From the NCBI GenBank assembly GCA_032717465.1, contig CM064670.1:20946008-21010007 (forward strand): 64,000 nt of DNA. The letters run 5' to 3'. Under the pieces are notes generated by a model. That model was not told where the DNA came from and did not search any database. It saw only the letters and a list, made by a program, of their open reading frames with translations. The translations under genes and the position numbers were made by a program. This stretch comes from Coenobita brevimanus (lineage: Eukaryota; Arthropoda; Malacostraca; Decapoda; Coenobitidae). Shown piece after piece: positions 32,547 through 44,620 of the stretch. Position 1 is the stretch's first letter; each line of letters begins with the position of its first letter.

Positions 32547-34207
32547 ATCTATCTATCTATCTATATACCTAGGCTGCTTCCCCCAAGGAAAGGGAGGTAG
32601 CCGAGACAGGATGACTCACTCTCCATTTACTCATCCATTCAAACACATTCATTCGCATCTTAGCCCCAAAGGGGAGAACGGACAGATCCTCACCGCACCA
32701 CACCGCACAAGGGTCAACTGGGCAATGCAATCAGTGACATCCGCAGCAGGGCCCGACAGCAGAACTGGTTTACCCCTGCCACATCATAACAGACCCATCC
32801 CCTTACCCGCACCTGACCTGACTAGCTGATCAGACCAAATGCGGGAGAATATCCCCTCAGGGCTGCGTCATCACTTATTCATTCACAATTTCTCTCCATT
32901 TATTTCTGTCACGCACAGCCACTCTTCCTTGCTCAACAGACATCCCTCTCGCATCCAGCGCTCTCTTCACACTGTCCATCCATCCTATTCGTGGTCTTCC
33001 TCTCAGCCTTACACCTCTCACATCAGATCTAGTTATCTTTTTCACCAATCGCTCATTATCCATTCTCTCCATATGCCCAAACCATTGCAACACCCTCTGC
33101 TCAACTCTGCCAGCCATCTCCCGAACAACTCCAGTTCTCCTTCTCACTTCATCATTTCGCACCCGATCCATACGCGTCACTCCACACATACTCCTCAGAC
33201 ATCTCATCTCCATTACATTCAAACTTTTCCTCTCTGCTACACCCATATTCCATGTTTCAGCCCCATATAATGCAGTCGGTACCACAACACCCTCATACAG
33301 CCTTCTCTTTACATCCATTCTAAGCGAACGACATTTAAACACTTTTTTCATTCCTCCCAGCACCTTTCCTACTTCATTTATTCTAAACTTCACTTCTGCA
33401 TCTATTCTTCCATCCACAGCAACATGTGACCCTAGATATTTAAAACAATCTACCTCCTCAAGCAACTCACCATTCAAAACTATATTCATCCCCCTACCAT
33501 CTATCAACCTCGTACACTTCATCACTTTACTCTTATTCTCATTTACTTTCAATTTCCTCCTTTCACACACCCTTCCAAACTCCTCTACCAACTGTCTCAA
33601 TCTCTCCTCTGAATCAGTCACCAGTGCAGTATCATCTGCAAACAGCAGCTGCTTCAGATTCCACTCTCCTCCATCAACATTTACCAGACTCAGACCACCT
33701 AAAACTCTTGCATTCACCTCCCTTACAACACCATCCATGTAAATATCAAACAACCAAGGCGACATCACACATCCCTGTCGCAGCCCCACTCTCACGGGAA
33801 ACCAATCACTCACAGCATTTCCCACTCTTACACACGCTCTACTATTTACATAAAAACTTTTCACCCCTTTTAGTAACCTACCATCAAGTCCATACAATCT
33901 TAAAACAGTCCACAAAGCCTCCCTATCAATTCTATCATACGCTTTCTCTAAATCCATAAATGCCCAAAACACATCCTTGCCTTTCGCTAAATACTTTTCA
34001 CACACTTGTCTCACAGCAAACACCTGATCAACGCATCCCCTCCCTCTCCTAAAGCCACACTGCTCATCACTAATCACTCCCTCTGTACCCTCTCTAACTC
34101 TCATAATTAACACTCTACCATACACCTTACCTACAACACTCAACAGACTTATACCCCTAAAGCTAGTACATTCATACTTATCACCCTTGCCTTTATACAA
34201 CGGCAAG
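32547..34207 (-). mobile_element. LINE B2 inserted in piggyBac P2
   Basis: 5'-truncated RTE-like LINE on minus with an (ATCT)n tail at 32547-32566 and the same 3'-UTR as B1. P1 shows the uninterrupted target around 15537-15565. Confidence 0.92.
32875..34207 (-). CDS. LINE B2 reverse transcriptase, open but 5'-truncated
   Basis: An uninterrupted frame from the truncation point (LPLYKGKGDKYECTSF) to RNKWREIVNE and its stop. Motifs: ISLLSVVGKVYGR, CGFRRGRGCVDQ, FMDLEKAYDRID (motif A), LRQGCVMSPWLF, catalytic LLFADDTALV (near 33620), FKYLGSHV, then C-terminal FGHMERMDNERL and RLRGRPRIGW. The open frame continues at its start into piggyBac P2 sequence to 34299, which is fortuitous. It lacks the endonuclease and the first RT blocks, so it cannot move by itself, but it has no internal lesion and is probably the youngest B copy here. 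Confidence 0.9.
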
Positions 34208-35267
34208 AAAGAAATAAGGTAAGTGAGAGTGCAATACACCTGGAATTGGCTAATTATCACCTGACAACACCTCACGTGCACTCGTTCGCTAATTTTCACT
34301 GTTTATTTCCCCTTGAAATATGCCGTATAATCTATTTTCGTAATAAATATACATATAAGGAGGGAAGGGAGAAGCCTAAGTGATATTTACATTCACCTGG
34401 AACTACCTAATTTATAATGTATTGTCTAGATTTCCTGCCAATCATTTCACTGCTATATATTAGCTGTGTCAAGAGGCTAACGTTGGTAGTAATGAATTTC
34501 CCTAGGTAGGCCACCACCCCGGCCCACCCTTATCAGTTCACTCTCATCTTCCAACGTGGAGGTACGTCAGTTCGCTCTTGCTGACTTCAGGGACTTTTCA
34601 CCCCCATGCAAAGGGCACTGTGACCTTTACCCCCTACTAAACCTCGTGTGGAAAGAGGTAAAGGGCTGACAAATGATAAAAGAGTGACTACGATCTTTCT
34701 ATTGAGTAAAACAGTGCAAGTGAAATTGTAAATAATGTGTAAACAGCAAGTGAAAGTAATGAATGTAAATGTACGTGAACAGTGGAAAATAGTTTTATAA
34801 GTTACTTCAAGTGACAGTGCATAATACAGTGTAAATAAAATAGAAATGTAAATAACGTAAATAAAATAGAGAACGTAAATAGAAATGTAAATGAGTAGTA
34901 TTATAAGAATACGAGTATATACCCTAGGAGTAATGAAAGTGAAAGTTTCACTCTAGCATGTCTGAATACTATGAGTTATGAGAGTGAAGGTGAAAGTGAC
35001 ATTCACTCTCAATGCTAGTATACAGGACGAGAAAGTGAATGCTACCGGTACGTATTTTACTGAAAGAAATTGAATCCCTACAGTGACAGTAAACTAATAC
35101 TACTGAAGGAAACTTATGGATAAAGACTGTAGATATATATATGTGTTATATAGTAATAGAAATATAAAGTGTGAGGGGTTTTATGAATAATAAATGACAG
35201 AGTACCAAGAGCAAACTAGCGCAAGTGCGACGTCAGACGCGCTCGTAATTTTCATTGCTTTCACAGT

Positions 35268-35300
<33 letters not shown>

Positions 35301-36254
35301 GAGTATGGATCCCAAACTACTTGAAAATCATAGAGTAGTGTTTATAGTGTTAATATCTGGCTGTGGTAATCATATTACGGGTTTTCAGGAAGTGTAAAGT
35401 GGAGACTTCGTTACCCAACTTCAGAGGTCTCCACAAGTCCTACGGTAACTGACGAAGGCTCAACAAACATTCCAGGAGAAAGCTGAAGGTATGTGCCATA
35501 AGCATATTTAATTTTAATATTCTAGGACTAGTAACTGATTTTTGGCAAATATTTTTTGAGAGTCTGTCGGAGCCCGAGTAACCCCGCGGCACACGCAAAA
35601 CATTGGTAAACATGCCCGAGGTGTAGGGGTTAACAACACTTAATGCTTGCCAGTACTTATTACACAAGTACCGATAATAATCCTCACTTACAGTAATTAC
35701 ACTTAATGCCAGACACTTCACTGTTTTCTTAAGTTCCTGTGATATACGGTACAAACTTCAATAACTCGTCACTGTTTGCCACTGTTTTTACAAGTACCGA
35801 AAGTATACAATCTTCATTGACACTGCACTTCACTCAAACTGACCTGAAACCCGACTAAACTCATTCTAGTCTCTTATCCATTCTTATATAAACTTGCATT
35901 GTTCTAGAAAGACTTGTCAAACATTCTCGGACGTGCTAGTCTTGTACTTGCCCCTAACAAAAGTTACCAACTACGAGACATCAAAACATGCTAGAGTTGT
36001 CTCATTACATAACACTCTAAATCATTAACCATACGAACTTAAATTACATAATTTAACAAGCAATCACTTAAAACATTATAGAGAAAAAGAGCACAAAAAT
36101 TAATGCATAACTTACAAAGTAACTACTCTCACAAACAGCAGGCAACTGGCAACTCTGACTTGTACCGGAACCAGTTACCGTAAGTATCAGGAAACGTCGA
36201 GAAAGATCTCGGCTACCTAACTGACAAATCCTCTTTCATGACACTACCCACTCC

Positions 36255-39200
36255 CTAGTTCTTTGTCGTCCCGACAAAACTACACAGTATACACAAACAT
36301 AACCATAATCCTAAAGAAACATTTATATAACTATATACGAAATATTCCTTCAACTTATCAGGTCTTCTGTGCCGCTTCCGACGATGTCCTTGCTCCTCCA
36401 CACAGTCCACTCCCCCAGGAAGGTCTTGGTCCTCTTCTTGATTCTCTTCTCTTGGGAAACCTTCACCATCCTCTTGCACTTCAGCTCCTTGGTCCTCCTC
36501 AACATCCTCAGCTGCGGGTGAGCACAATTCCTGGGAGACGTCCCGGCTGAACTGTCCTGGCCCATGGTACTGCCACAGATGATTCATGTGTACCGTACCA
36601 CCTTTGGGTGAGGGTTCCTGCCTCCACGAATCCGATACGTTACGTCTGATAGGCGGTCCAACACAGTCTAAGGCCCGTCCCATGGGCTTTGCATCGGTGA
36701 CTGTCCCTTCTTTCACTGAGGATTGTATAACCAAACTTGGTCACCATCCCTGAAGCTCACTTCACTTGCCTTGGCATCATACCTGCACTTCATCACTTCT
36801 GAAAACTTGAGGGCTCTCCGCACTTGATGATGTACCTCAGCCATTCTTTCCTGAAGGTGCTTCGCATATTCAGAGGTGTCTGTAGGCAGCTCTTCTCCAG
36901 GTGGTCTCCCCAGTAACAAGTCAATGGGTAAGTGTAACTCGTGGCCCAACATCAGTTTTGCAGGGGTGTAGCCAGTAGACACATGGGATGCAGACCGATA
37001 TGCCATCAGCAATGCAGGTAACTTCTGGTCCCATTCTGTTTGTCCATCAACGCAGTACTTGGCCAGTTCTTGTCCTAGGGTCCAGTTGAATTTTTCCACC
37101 ATCCCATCTGACTGTGGCCTTAGGGGGGTCGTCCTGGTCTTCTTGATCCCCAATAACTTGCAGCACTCGCAGAACACAGCAGACTCAAAGTTTCTATCCT
37201 GGTCTGAATGTAGCTTTTGTGGCATCCCAGAACGACGGAAAAACTGGTCAGCCAACACCTGAGCAACAGTCGCAGCCTCTTGAACAGGGATAGCATAGGC
37301 TTCTGGCCACTTTGTCCATGGCAACACATATATACCAGTTTCCTCTCTCAGTAAATGGCAAAGGTCCAGCAATGTCTACCGCGACTCTTTCCATTGGTGC
37401 ACCCACTTGGTACGGCTGGAGAGGGGCACAACCACGTTTCTTAGGTCCCTTCTTGGCACAGCACACATCACAGGCCTGACACCACTCTTCAACATCCTGA
37501 TGCATGCCAGTCCAGTAGAACCTCTGTCACAGCTGGCTTAGAGTTTTTTTCATTCCCAGGTGCCCACTAGTGATCTGGTTATGGGACTCACCCAAGATCT
37601 CGGACCTCATCTTCTTCGGAACCACCAGTTGCCAGTACTTGTTGAGGCCATTGGGTGTCTCCCATTGATGCTCCAGCAGTCCGTTGTTCAAACGGAGAAG
37701 GTCTCTCTGACTCCAGTAGCTCTTGGTCACAGGTCTTAACCTGGAAACTTTTTCCCAAGATGGTTGCACTGTACTCTGCTGCAGCCACTTTAGCACTGGT
37801 TGTAAATCTGCATCCTCCATCTGCATCCTCTTCAGGTCTTCATCTGATGCTGGCCCTGTCATTGCAGTATGGCTGCATTTCTTACTGTGATCTTCCTTTT
37901 TGCTACACTGCCGGCACTCTGTATCACAAGGCCGACGACTCAGGCTGTCAGCATTGCCATGTACCCGCCCAGGACGGTGTTGCACCTCATAATTGTGCTG
38001 GTCTAGCTTCCTGAGCCAGCATGCCAGTTGTCCTTCTGGATTCTTTAGCGTTTCCAGCCACTTGAGTGCCGCATGGTCTGCCCTGATGATGAAGTTTGAT
38101 CCATACAGGTAGGGATGGAAGAAATCAAGGCTCTTCATCACTGCCAAGAGCTCCTTAGGTGTCATACAGTAGTTCCGCTCCGGTTGGCTGAGCTTCTTGC
38201 TGTAATAGGCATCCACATACTCCTTGTCATCCTTCTTCTGTGACAGGACTCCACCAATACCATGGTCAATAGCATCACAGTCTAAGATAAATGGCTGATT
38301 CTGGTCTAGGTATGGCAATACTGGAGAGCTTGCCAATGCATGCTTGAGTTCGTCGAAGGCTTTCTGAGTCTCTGCTGTCCATGCAAACTTCTGCCTTTTT
38401 CCCAACAGCTTGTGAAGAGGTGCAGCTATCATTGCAAAGTCTTTGACAAAACACTGATAGTAGGTGTACAAGCCCAGGAAACTCCGTAGCTCTCTCACAC
38501 AAGTTGGAACTGGCCAGTTTTCCACAGCTGCCACCTTCTCTGGGTCAGTACAGGTGCCGCATTCACCTACAATGTGTCCCAGGTACTTTACTTCCTTCTG
38601 AAATAAGTAGCATTTCTTGGGGTTCAGCTTGAGGTGCGCTGCATGGATCCTGTTTAACACCTCAGCCGACTTCCCCAGTGCCTGGTTGAAAGTCTATCCA
38701 AACACAATTACATCGTCCAGATAGAACTAAGCCGTCTGCCAGTGCAGGCATTCAAGTACGCGGTCTATGAGGCATTCAAAAGTAGCTGGGGCATTGCATA
38801 GGCCAAATGGCGTCACTTTAAAATGCCATAAACTCCGCCCGTATGAAAAGGCTGTCTTCTCTTTGTCCTCTGCAGCCTTGACCTGGTGGTATCCTGCCTT
38901 CATGTCTAGGGTGGAGAACCATTTAGCACCTGACAGAGCATCCAGGGTGTCATCAATTCTTGGCAAGGGGTATGCATCCTTCACTGTCACTTCATTCAGG
39001 GCTCGATAGTCTATACAGCATCTTACTGAGCCATCCTTTTTCCTCACCAGAACCACTGCTGATGCCCAAGGTCTACTGAACTTTTCTATTACTCCTTGAC
39101 TATGGAGATTCTCCATCATCTTTTCCATTTCTTGCCGTTGGGCTGGCACCATCCTCCATGCTGGCTGTTTAATTGGGCGGTGATCCCCGGTGTCTATACT

Positions 39201-40020
39201 ATGCTCCACCAGATCAGTGCACCCCAGGCTAGGTCTCCCCTGGGAAAGACATCAGCATATTCTGAAAGCAGCTGCCTCAACTTTAGCACTTGTGAACCAT
39301 CCAGGCATTGGCAACTCCTTGAGAAGAGGTCCTGTAGGTGGTCTGGCACGTACCCGTCTTCCTTGACTATGCTCATTTTACAGGCCTTCCTCCGATGCCA
39401 CTCAGGGTTCACAGCCTGGCACAGTTCCACAATTTCTCCTTCGTTGATCTTCTGTGGGTCACGGGAAATATTGGCCACCACAACTGGCACTTCATCTGCA
39501 CCCGTTTCCACCAGCGTTCTCCCCACCATCACCCGGGCCTTCGTCTTACACCGTACATCAGACTCTACTACTGCTACACAGTTGTCAAAAGAGCCACTCA
39601 CCTTACACTGGAGCAACAATTCTGATTTTAAGGGTATCACTGTAATACGAAGCGCCCTCACCTCGCCACCAGAACTGGTACGTTTCACTGGAGTGACTGC
39701 AGCCAACCTTCCCCGAACCTTCATCTTCATGGAGCAGATGTCCAGCTTACATCCCATGGACATAAGGTAGTCCAGACCCAGGAGGCAAGGATCCTCCATG
39801 TTGGCCATGTAGACTGGTAGAGTAGCCTCTTGCCCTGCCACTTCAATGTGGACATTCGGGGGTCCCCTCAGTTCCACACAGTGCCCAGTTACGCCACACT
39901 TGTTCTGATGACTCAGGCAGATACCGATGATGTAACACATCAGGCCTCACAAAAGTCTGCTCTGAGGCCGAATCAATCACCAGGGAACACTTCTTTCCAT
40001 CTACCCTTCCATCTTTTCAC
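36255..40020 (-). pseudogene. pol: Gypsy C pol: protease, RT, RNase H, integrase
   Basis: Ty3/gypsy order on minus. Protease near 39985 with VIDSASEQTFV (D-S-A instead of the usual D-S/T-G) and LLGLDYL. RT with VRKKDGSVR, LDMKAGYHQV, FGLCNAPATF and catalytic FYLDDVIVFG (near 38725). RNase H with ILDCDAIDHGIGG and RADHAALKWL. Integrase zinc site H...H (SHNQITSGHLG) with CQACDVC, then the D-D-E core: AVDIAGPLP, HSDQDRNFES, DGMVEKFNWT. Frame changes lie near 39935, 39200 and 37340-37370. Stops flank YLDD (38724-38726, about 38695) and interrupt the zinc site (near 37527) and the C-terminus (near 36715-36750). The C-terminal tail ends in a hydrophobic stretch (GLWLCLCILCSFVG). Confidence 0.9.
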
Positions 40021-40111
40021 ACACTATCGATTGCTGTCCTCTTGCAGTTTCTCAGTGGTGGGGCTACCTGGGAAGAGCTGGCTGGTGGTTGCCCCTTCTC
40101 ACCAGGCTCCA

Positions 40112-41771
40112 CTAGTTTCCCACTTTTTTCAGGTCTTCTGCAACCTTCTTATCATCCTTTTTCTTCAGACACTCGGAACTGAAGTGTCCCACCTCACTGC
40201 ATGTCCAACACGCTTTTGTTACAGCTGAAGATTTCCTTACACTGCTTTGTTCTTGTTCCTTCTTCCATTTGTGACAATCTTCCTTCTTGTGCCCTGACTT
40301 CCCACAGAACCAGCAGCCTCCTCTGGTCTTCTCCTGTTCCCTCTTCCACTTGTAGCAATCCTCTTTTCTGTATCCTGGCTTTTCACAGTACCAGCATCTT
40401 CCCTCAAATTTTTCCTTTTCACATACCTGCCCCTTTCTTGCCTTCAATCCTGCTCTAGGACCTGCCTGAAAGGTGGATGTACTGGACCTGACATAAGACT
40501 CAAATTCTAGAGCCCTGGCTAGTGTTTCTTGCATGCTTCGTGGTTGTGCCTGCTTCACTTGCACTTTCAACTCTGCACTGTCAAGAGCATCAATGAACTG
40601 GTCCCTCAGTAGAATAGCCAACAGGTTAGGTGCTGCTCCAGGGTACGCCTTATATGCCATACTCTCCAGGTCATGAGCAAGCTGCTGTAGGGATTCTCCT
40701 CGAGACCAAACACGGTTCCGAAATCTTGCTCTATAAACCTCAGTTTGGTACATGGTTCCATATCTGCGCTCCAGCACTTCTACTAGGGACTGATAGCTGT
40801 TCCTTTCCATCACTGACATCTGACCCAGAATTTCCAGTGTGGCACCCTTAAGGCTAGTAGCAAGCTGCAATGCCCTGTGCTTATCATCCCAACCATACTG
40901 ATCCGCAAGTAGCTCAAACTGTGCACTGTAAGCTTCCCAAGATACACTACCATCAAATTCCTGAGGTTTCTTTTTAATTGGACCCCCATTATAGCCATGC
41001 ACTTCACTGGTTTGGGGCCTAAAAACGGGCGTCAAAATTAAGGCCAGGACTTAAAACTTCTGCATTCTGATTATTCAACCCTGTAATGCTACCTTTAGAT
41101 GCTTGGGATCTGTCAAGATTCACAATACACTGTCCATTCCCTTCATATGCTCTTTGTACACTAACTTGAGGCTCAGCAGTGCATTATTTCTCTACAGCCT
41201 CAATTTTCTCACTCATTATCTTCACATGGCCAACTACATGCTTCAACTGGTTATCTACATGCTGTCTGCACTCCGTCTCTATTTCCTCACTAATTGTCTT
41301 CAGCTGGTTGTCTACATGTTGTTTGCACTCAGTCACATTATTGCATACCTCATACTTCTGCTGCCGTAGCTCAGCGTATACCTCCTCCTTGTTCCTGTTC
41401 TTCCTTCATTTCCCCCATGAAAGCATCTAGCTGTCCTTGCATTCTCAGCTGTAATTCCCTCTGTTGCTCCTGTAGTGCCTCCTGAAGGTGTTCATATCCT
41501 TCTCTCTGTTCTTCGTTCTGTGCCTGCAATTGTTCTTTGATTTCTTTCTTCTGTGCCTGTAATTGTTCTTCGAGTTTTTTCTGTCCTTTGTTCTGTGCTA
41601 TGTTCTTTGATTTTGTTTCTGAGCTCTTCACTTTGGGCCTGTAACTGTGCTTGGAGTTGTTTCTGTCCTTCGTTGTGTCTGCATATGTGCTTGTAATAGT
41701 TTCATAATTCCACCCACTGATGTCTCTTCCTGCCTAGCTAGGCCTCTTGTCTGGACACCTTCTTGCTCCAT
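40112..41771 (-). pseudogene. gag: Gypsy C gag with coiled coil and three zinc knuckles
   Basis: The likely start is the ATG at 41771 (MEQEGVQTRGLARQE), 54 bp inside the element. An N-terminal glutamine- and glutamate-rich stretch (EEQLQAQKKEIKEQLQAQ, 41371-41631) reads as a long coiled coil, followed by CRQHVDNQLK repeats in another frame. From 41035 the capsid-like region reads open (FDGSVSWEAYSAQFELLADQ). It ends with three CCHC-type knuckles near 40400, 40320 and 40220: CWYCEKPGYRKEDC (histidine replaced by tyrosine), CWFCGKSGHKKEDC and CWTCSEVGHFSSEC. Frame changes near 41640, 41380 and 41100 break the N-terminal part. Packaging and RNA-binding roles are family knowledge. Confidence 0.85.
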
Positions 41772-41807
41772 GTCGAAGATTAGACTCACTGCAGCCCTAA
41801 ATAATAA

Positions 41808-41825
41808 TCCCACACCTGACACCAG
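41808..41825 (-). promoter_or_regulatory. Candidate tRNA primer-binding site of gypsy C
   Basis: On minus the LTR ends CGTAACA, and one base later reads TGGTGTCAGGTGTGGG. A TGG start immediately after the 5' LTR is the usual primer-site signature. The tRNA species was not determined. Confidence 0.5.
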
Positions 41826-42204
41826 TGTTACGTCCTCACCCCACACTACCACAGGCACCAACCACAGTAGTACAGTATAGGAAGGACATTGCCCAGTGAG
41901 TTGTTCTTCTTATAGTCATCCTTTAGGTGTGCAGTACACAAGATCATCTGAGGCAAAAATAAACACTGGCTCCTTAAAGTTCAGTCTTTATTTTCCAAGT
42001 AATTCCACTTAATGATTTCCAACTTCTCTTCACTGTTCTCACAAGCACTGGAGCTATACACACTTTACCAGTGCTGGGCAGGTACGCAAACACTTGCGCA
42101 AAGCGCAATTGTGTACGGTACTGTTGCGCTCCGGTGAATATCGTTTGTGCGTTGCGCACTGCACGAGACCATGCACAATATTGCGCTTTTGCACATGAAA
42201 AGGC

Positions 42205-42268
42205 AGGTGCGCAAATGCAAATGCAAATTTAGTTGTGCTTGCACAACTAAATTTGCACTTGCGCACCT
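42205..42268. repeat. Hairpin in the hAT K subterminal region
   Basis: AGGTGCGCAAATGC at the left is mirrored by the complement ending GCGCACCT at the right, with CAAATTTAGTTGTGC facing its exact complement around a 2-nt centre. It forms a stem of about 30 bp with one internal slip. Confidence 0.85.
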
Positions 42269-42509
42269 GTCCTGTGGATTGCGCACTGTGCAATCCAAGG
42301 GACACGTGGTCTTGGGAGTTTCCCGTATGTCTGGACAAGGGATGGGGGAGGCTCGGGCGGGTCGCGAGGGTTCTGCTGGGGGGAGGCGGGAGGGATGGAG
42401 GGTAGTAGCATTTCTTAAAATGCTTCGAGATAATGTACTTTCTAATTTTTATTATCGGTAAATAATAATAAATTTAAAAAATATTATTTACTAAGAGTAA
42501 CATACGCAG

Positions 42510-42622
42510 TTCCTTACAATAATCATTAAAACATTATTTAAATCAAATATCCACAGCCTAATAATTTATTAGGCTGTGGATATTTGATTTAAATAATATG
42601 TTTTAATGATTTTTGTAAGGAA
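42510..42622. repeat. Long near-perfect hairpin (about 55-bp arms)
   Basis: The two arms meet at CCTAATAATTTATTAGG (centre about 42565). They include CAAATATCCACAGCC at 42544-42558 and its exact complement, and extend to TCCTTACAA / TTGTAAGGA at the outer ends. Mismatches are few. Non-coding; function unknown. Confidence 0.88.
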
Positions 42623-42749
42623 TTACACATGCTATTGTATATCTATACTGAATTATTAAATACAACGTCTTGCGAAAATGCAGATAAAAGTAAAACTGGC
42701 AACATCACAGCCTTTTGCCTGTCCCTTCGCTTTGCAGCCCGCTCACTCC

Positions 42750-43173
42750 TGTTTGAACTTTCACGAGTGAAAAAGTTACTACATGACAGTAGTGTGATAC
42801 CAACTATAATGTATGGAAGTGAAGCTGACCTGGTTGGAGGGACACAATTCAAGAGTGAGAGCTGTGGAAATAAATGAGTTATTTGAGAGGAGCATGTGGA
42901 ATTACATGGAGAGACAGACTGACAAATGAGGAAGTGAAGGATCGTTGTGGTGTGGATGTGGATGTGATAGGAAGCGTTAGGAGAAACACTGTGGTGGTTT
43001 GGTCATGTGGAGAGTGAGAGACTAACGAGGAGAGTGTGAGTGAGGTGGAGGGGGGGAGAGGGAAGGGGAGGCCAAGGATGAGATGGAGGGATGGAGTGGA
43101 GAAGTATATGTGAGAGGGGGGTGTGAGCTGGGAGCAGGGCAGTGAAATGGCGGGGGACAGTCCGACAGGGTGA
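42750..43173 (+). pseudogene. LINE E-like reverse transcriptase C-terminal fragment
   Basis: Plus-strand remnant: IPTIMYGSEA, then in shifting frames RVRAVEIN, LTNEEVKDRCGVD, WFGHVE and RGRGRPRMRW. These match the C-terminal arrangement of LINE E (13827-14246). The 3'-UTR continues after MITE N2 at 43979-44045 (CCTTACGGGATTA). Several frame losses. Confidence 0.75.
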
Positions 43174-43181
43174 CATGGAGA

Positions 43182-43970
43182 CAGGGATGTTCTGCCCAGC
43201 GACCCAATATATCGTACCGTAGCACGAAAGTTATCGTATCTTACCCTAAAATTATCGTACAGGTAAATTTTCAATTAAAACAATGAATAAATTGTTCATT
43301 TTTAATTCACAGGTATTTTATGGTACAATGAAATTACTTATTTAACTTAGTTATGCAGAAAAAATGATTGTTCTTAAAAATATTAGCGTCTACATTTTCA
43401 TTTATTGCATTTTCATTCCGAGTCCGATGGGATACATAGGCCTACTTCACTTTCTTCACACTCCTCTGAATACAAAGTCTGATTGTTCATTCTGATTAGC
43501 ATTTCATTTGTTGGTTTAAATGCTGAGCAAGACATGCCTGATTCTTTGATGCACTGTGATGCTAGAAGGATCCCATTTACTGTTCTTGTTGCCAGTCTAT
43601 TCCTTATTCTTGTGTTTGTTAAATTTACTTTGCTGAAAACTTGGTAGTGGCACTACCAAGCACCAAGTAAAGTTTGAACTTCTAAGTCCTTGACATTTAT
43701 GGGGTCGGCCGGGCTTGGCCCTGACCTCCCATGGGACTGGGAGGGGAAAGGAATTTGACTTAGGGGAAGCGTGGGTTACTGGGGTGTGGGCACAATGAAC
43801 CGTGTGGCGGGAATACTGAGTGTTGTTAACTTGCAGTATATATAAAAAAAAATCTAGGGAAGCTGGAATAGACAAAAATTATCGTATATTTTGAATGTGA
43901 TATCGTACATCTTACAAGTACCCGAAATTATAGTACAAATACGATAATTATCGTACGTAGAACATCCCTG
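43182..43970. mobile_element. hAT MITE N2 with hATC remnant
   Basis: Reverse-oriented relative of N1. Terminal repeat CAGGGATGTTCT / AGAACATCCCTG and exact 8-bp duplication CATGGAGA at 43174-43181 and 43971-43978. On minus (about 43480-43630) a degenerate frame reads VFSKVNLTNTRIRNRLATRT, resembling the C-terminal region of hAT transposases. The family therefore probably derives by deletion from an autonomous hAT. Confidence 0.93.
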
Positions 43971-44620
43971 CATGGAGATGATTTGTTGCCTGTTTGTGGC
44001 CAGTGGCCACCCCTTACGGGATTACGGTGTCTGGCAATAGATGGAATAATAAGAAATAAAAGTAAGTACAGTAATCCCGTAAGTTTCGCGGATTTTTTTT
44101 TTTACAGTTTTGCCCTCTCGCGGATTTTCTTAGCATTAATAAGTTCAACAAAAATATCCTTGAATATACGGAAAACAAAAAATTTTAAATTCCCGCCGTG
44201 TCCAATTGTAGCGCGGTAAACTCACGCCACCCTCTATCCCTTTCCCGCGGTCCCTCTGCCCTGCATCCCTCAGTCCATGCCTGTCCTCCTCACCTGCTTG
44301 GTGCACTAGTAACCGCGCTGTGATACAAGCCACTTGGCCTCCCACGTTATTTCCACATGGCCCCAGGACGTAAGCCAGCCTCACTGAAGGCTAATAATAC
44401 AGTCAGTAAGAACTCCAAAGTGACAAAACGATCAAGAAAAGTTATGACATTAGCAGAGAAAATTGTGTTACTGGACAAGCTAAGAAGTGGCATGAGCTAC
44501 GCCGCATGCGGTCGTGAGTATGGAGTGAACGTATCGACAGTGCGTTACATTAAGAAAAGTGAAAAAGAAATAAGACATGCAGTTGCTAGCTGTGCATCAA
44601 CATCACCAAAGGTGTCACAA

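Larger units (their letters stand above)
32214..35629 (+). mobile_element. piggyBac P2, transposase-less copy (contains LINE B2)
   Basis: Flanked by TTAA at 32210-32213 and 35630-35633 inside the gypsy C LTR. Left end CCCCTTAACCGCGGGG; right end GCCCGAGGTGTAGGGG, whose complement CCCCTACACCTCGGGC pairs imperfectly with the left. The sequence matches P1 over both flanks, but the transposase gene is replaced by an internal deletion (junction near 34650-34700). It is therefore a non-autonomous derivative. LINE B2 sits in its left part. Confidence 0.95.
29139..36243 (-). repeat. Gypsy C 3' LTR, split by LINE A2 and piggyBac P2
   Basis: The LTR survives in three parts: about 29139-29311, 32118-32213 and 35634-36243, together close to 0.9 kb. 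On plus the ends are TGTTACG and TTCATGACA (TG...CA termini on either strand). The same three parts, continuous except for hAT K, occur at 41826-49077. On minus, a purine-rich tract (GGGAGTGGGTAG) directly precedes the LTR at 36244-36256, as expected for the polypurine primer site. Confidence 0.9.

Noticed and set aside
36255..36340. Hydrophobic C-terminus of gypsy C pol as an envelope anchor
   Set aside because: A single hydrophobic stretch in a broken tail right before the polypurine tract; no envelope-like region precedes it.
39096..39770. Plus-strand 224-residue open frame
   Set aside because: Antisense to the gypsy C protease-RT; no domain recognised.
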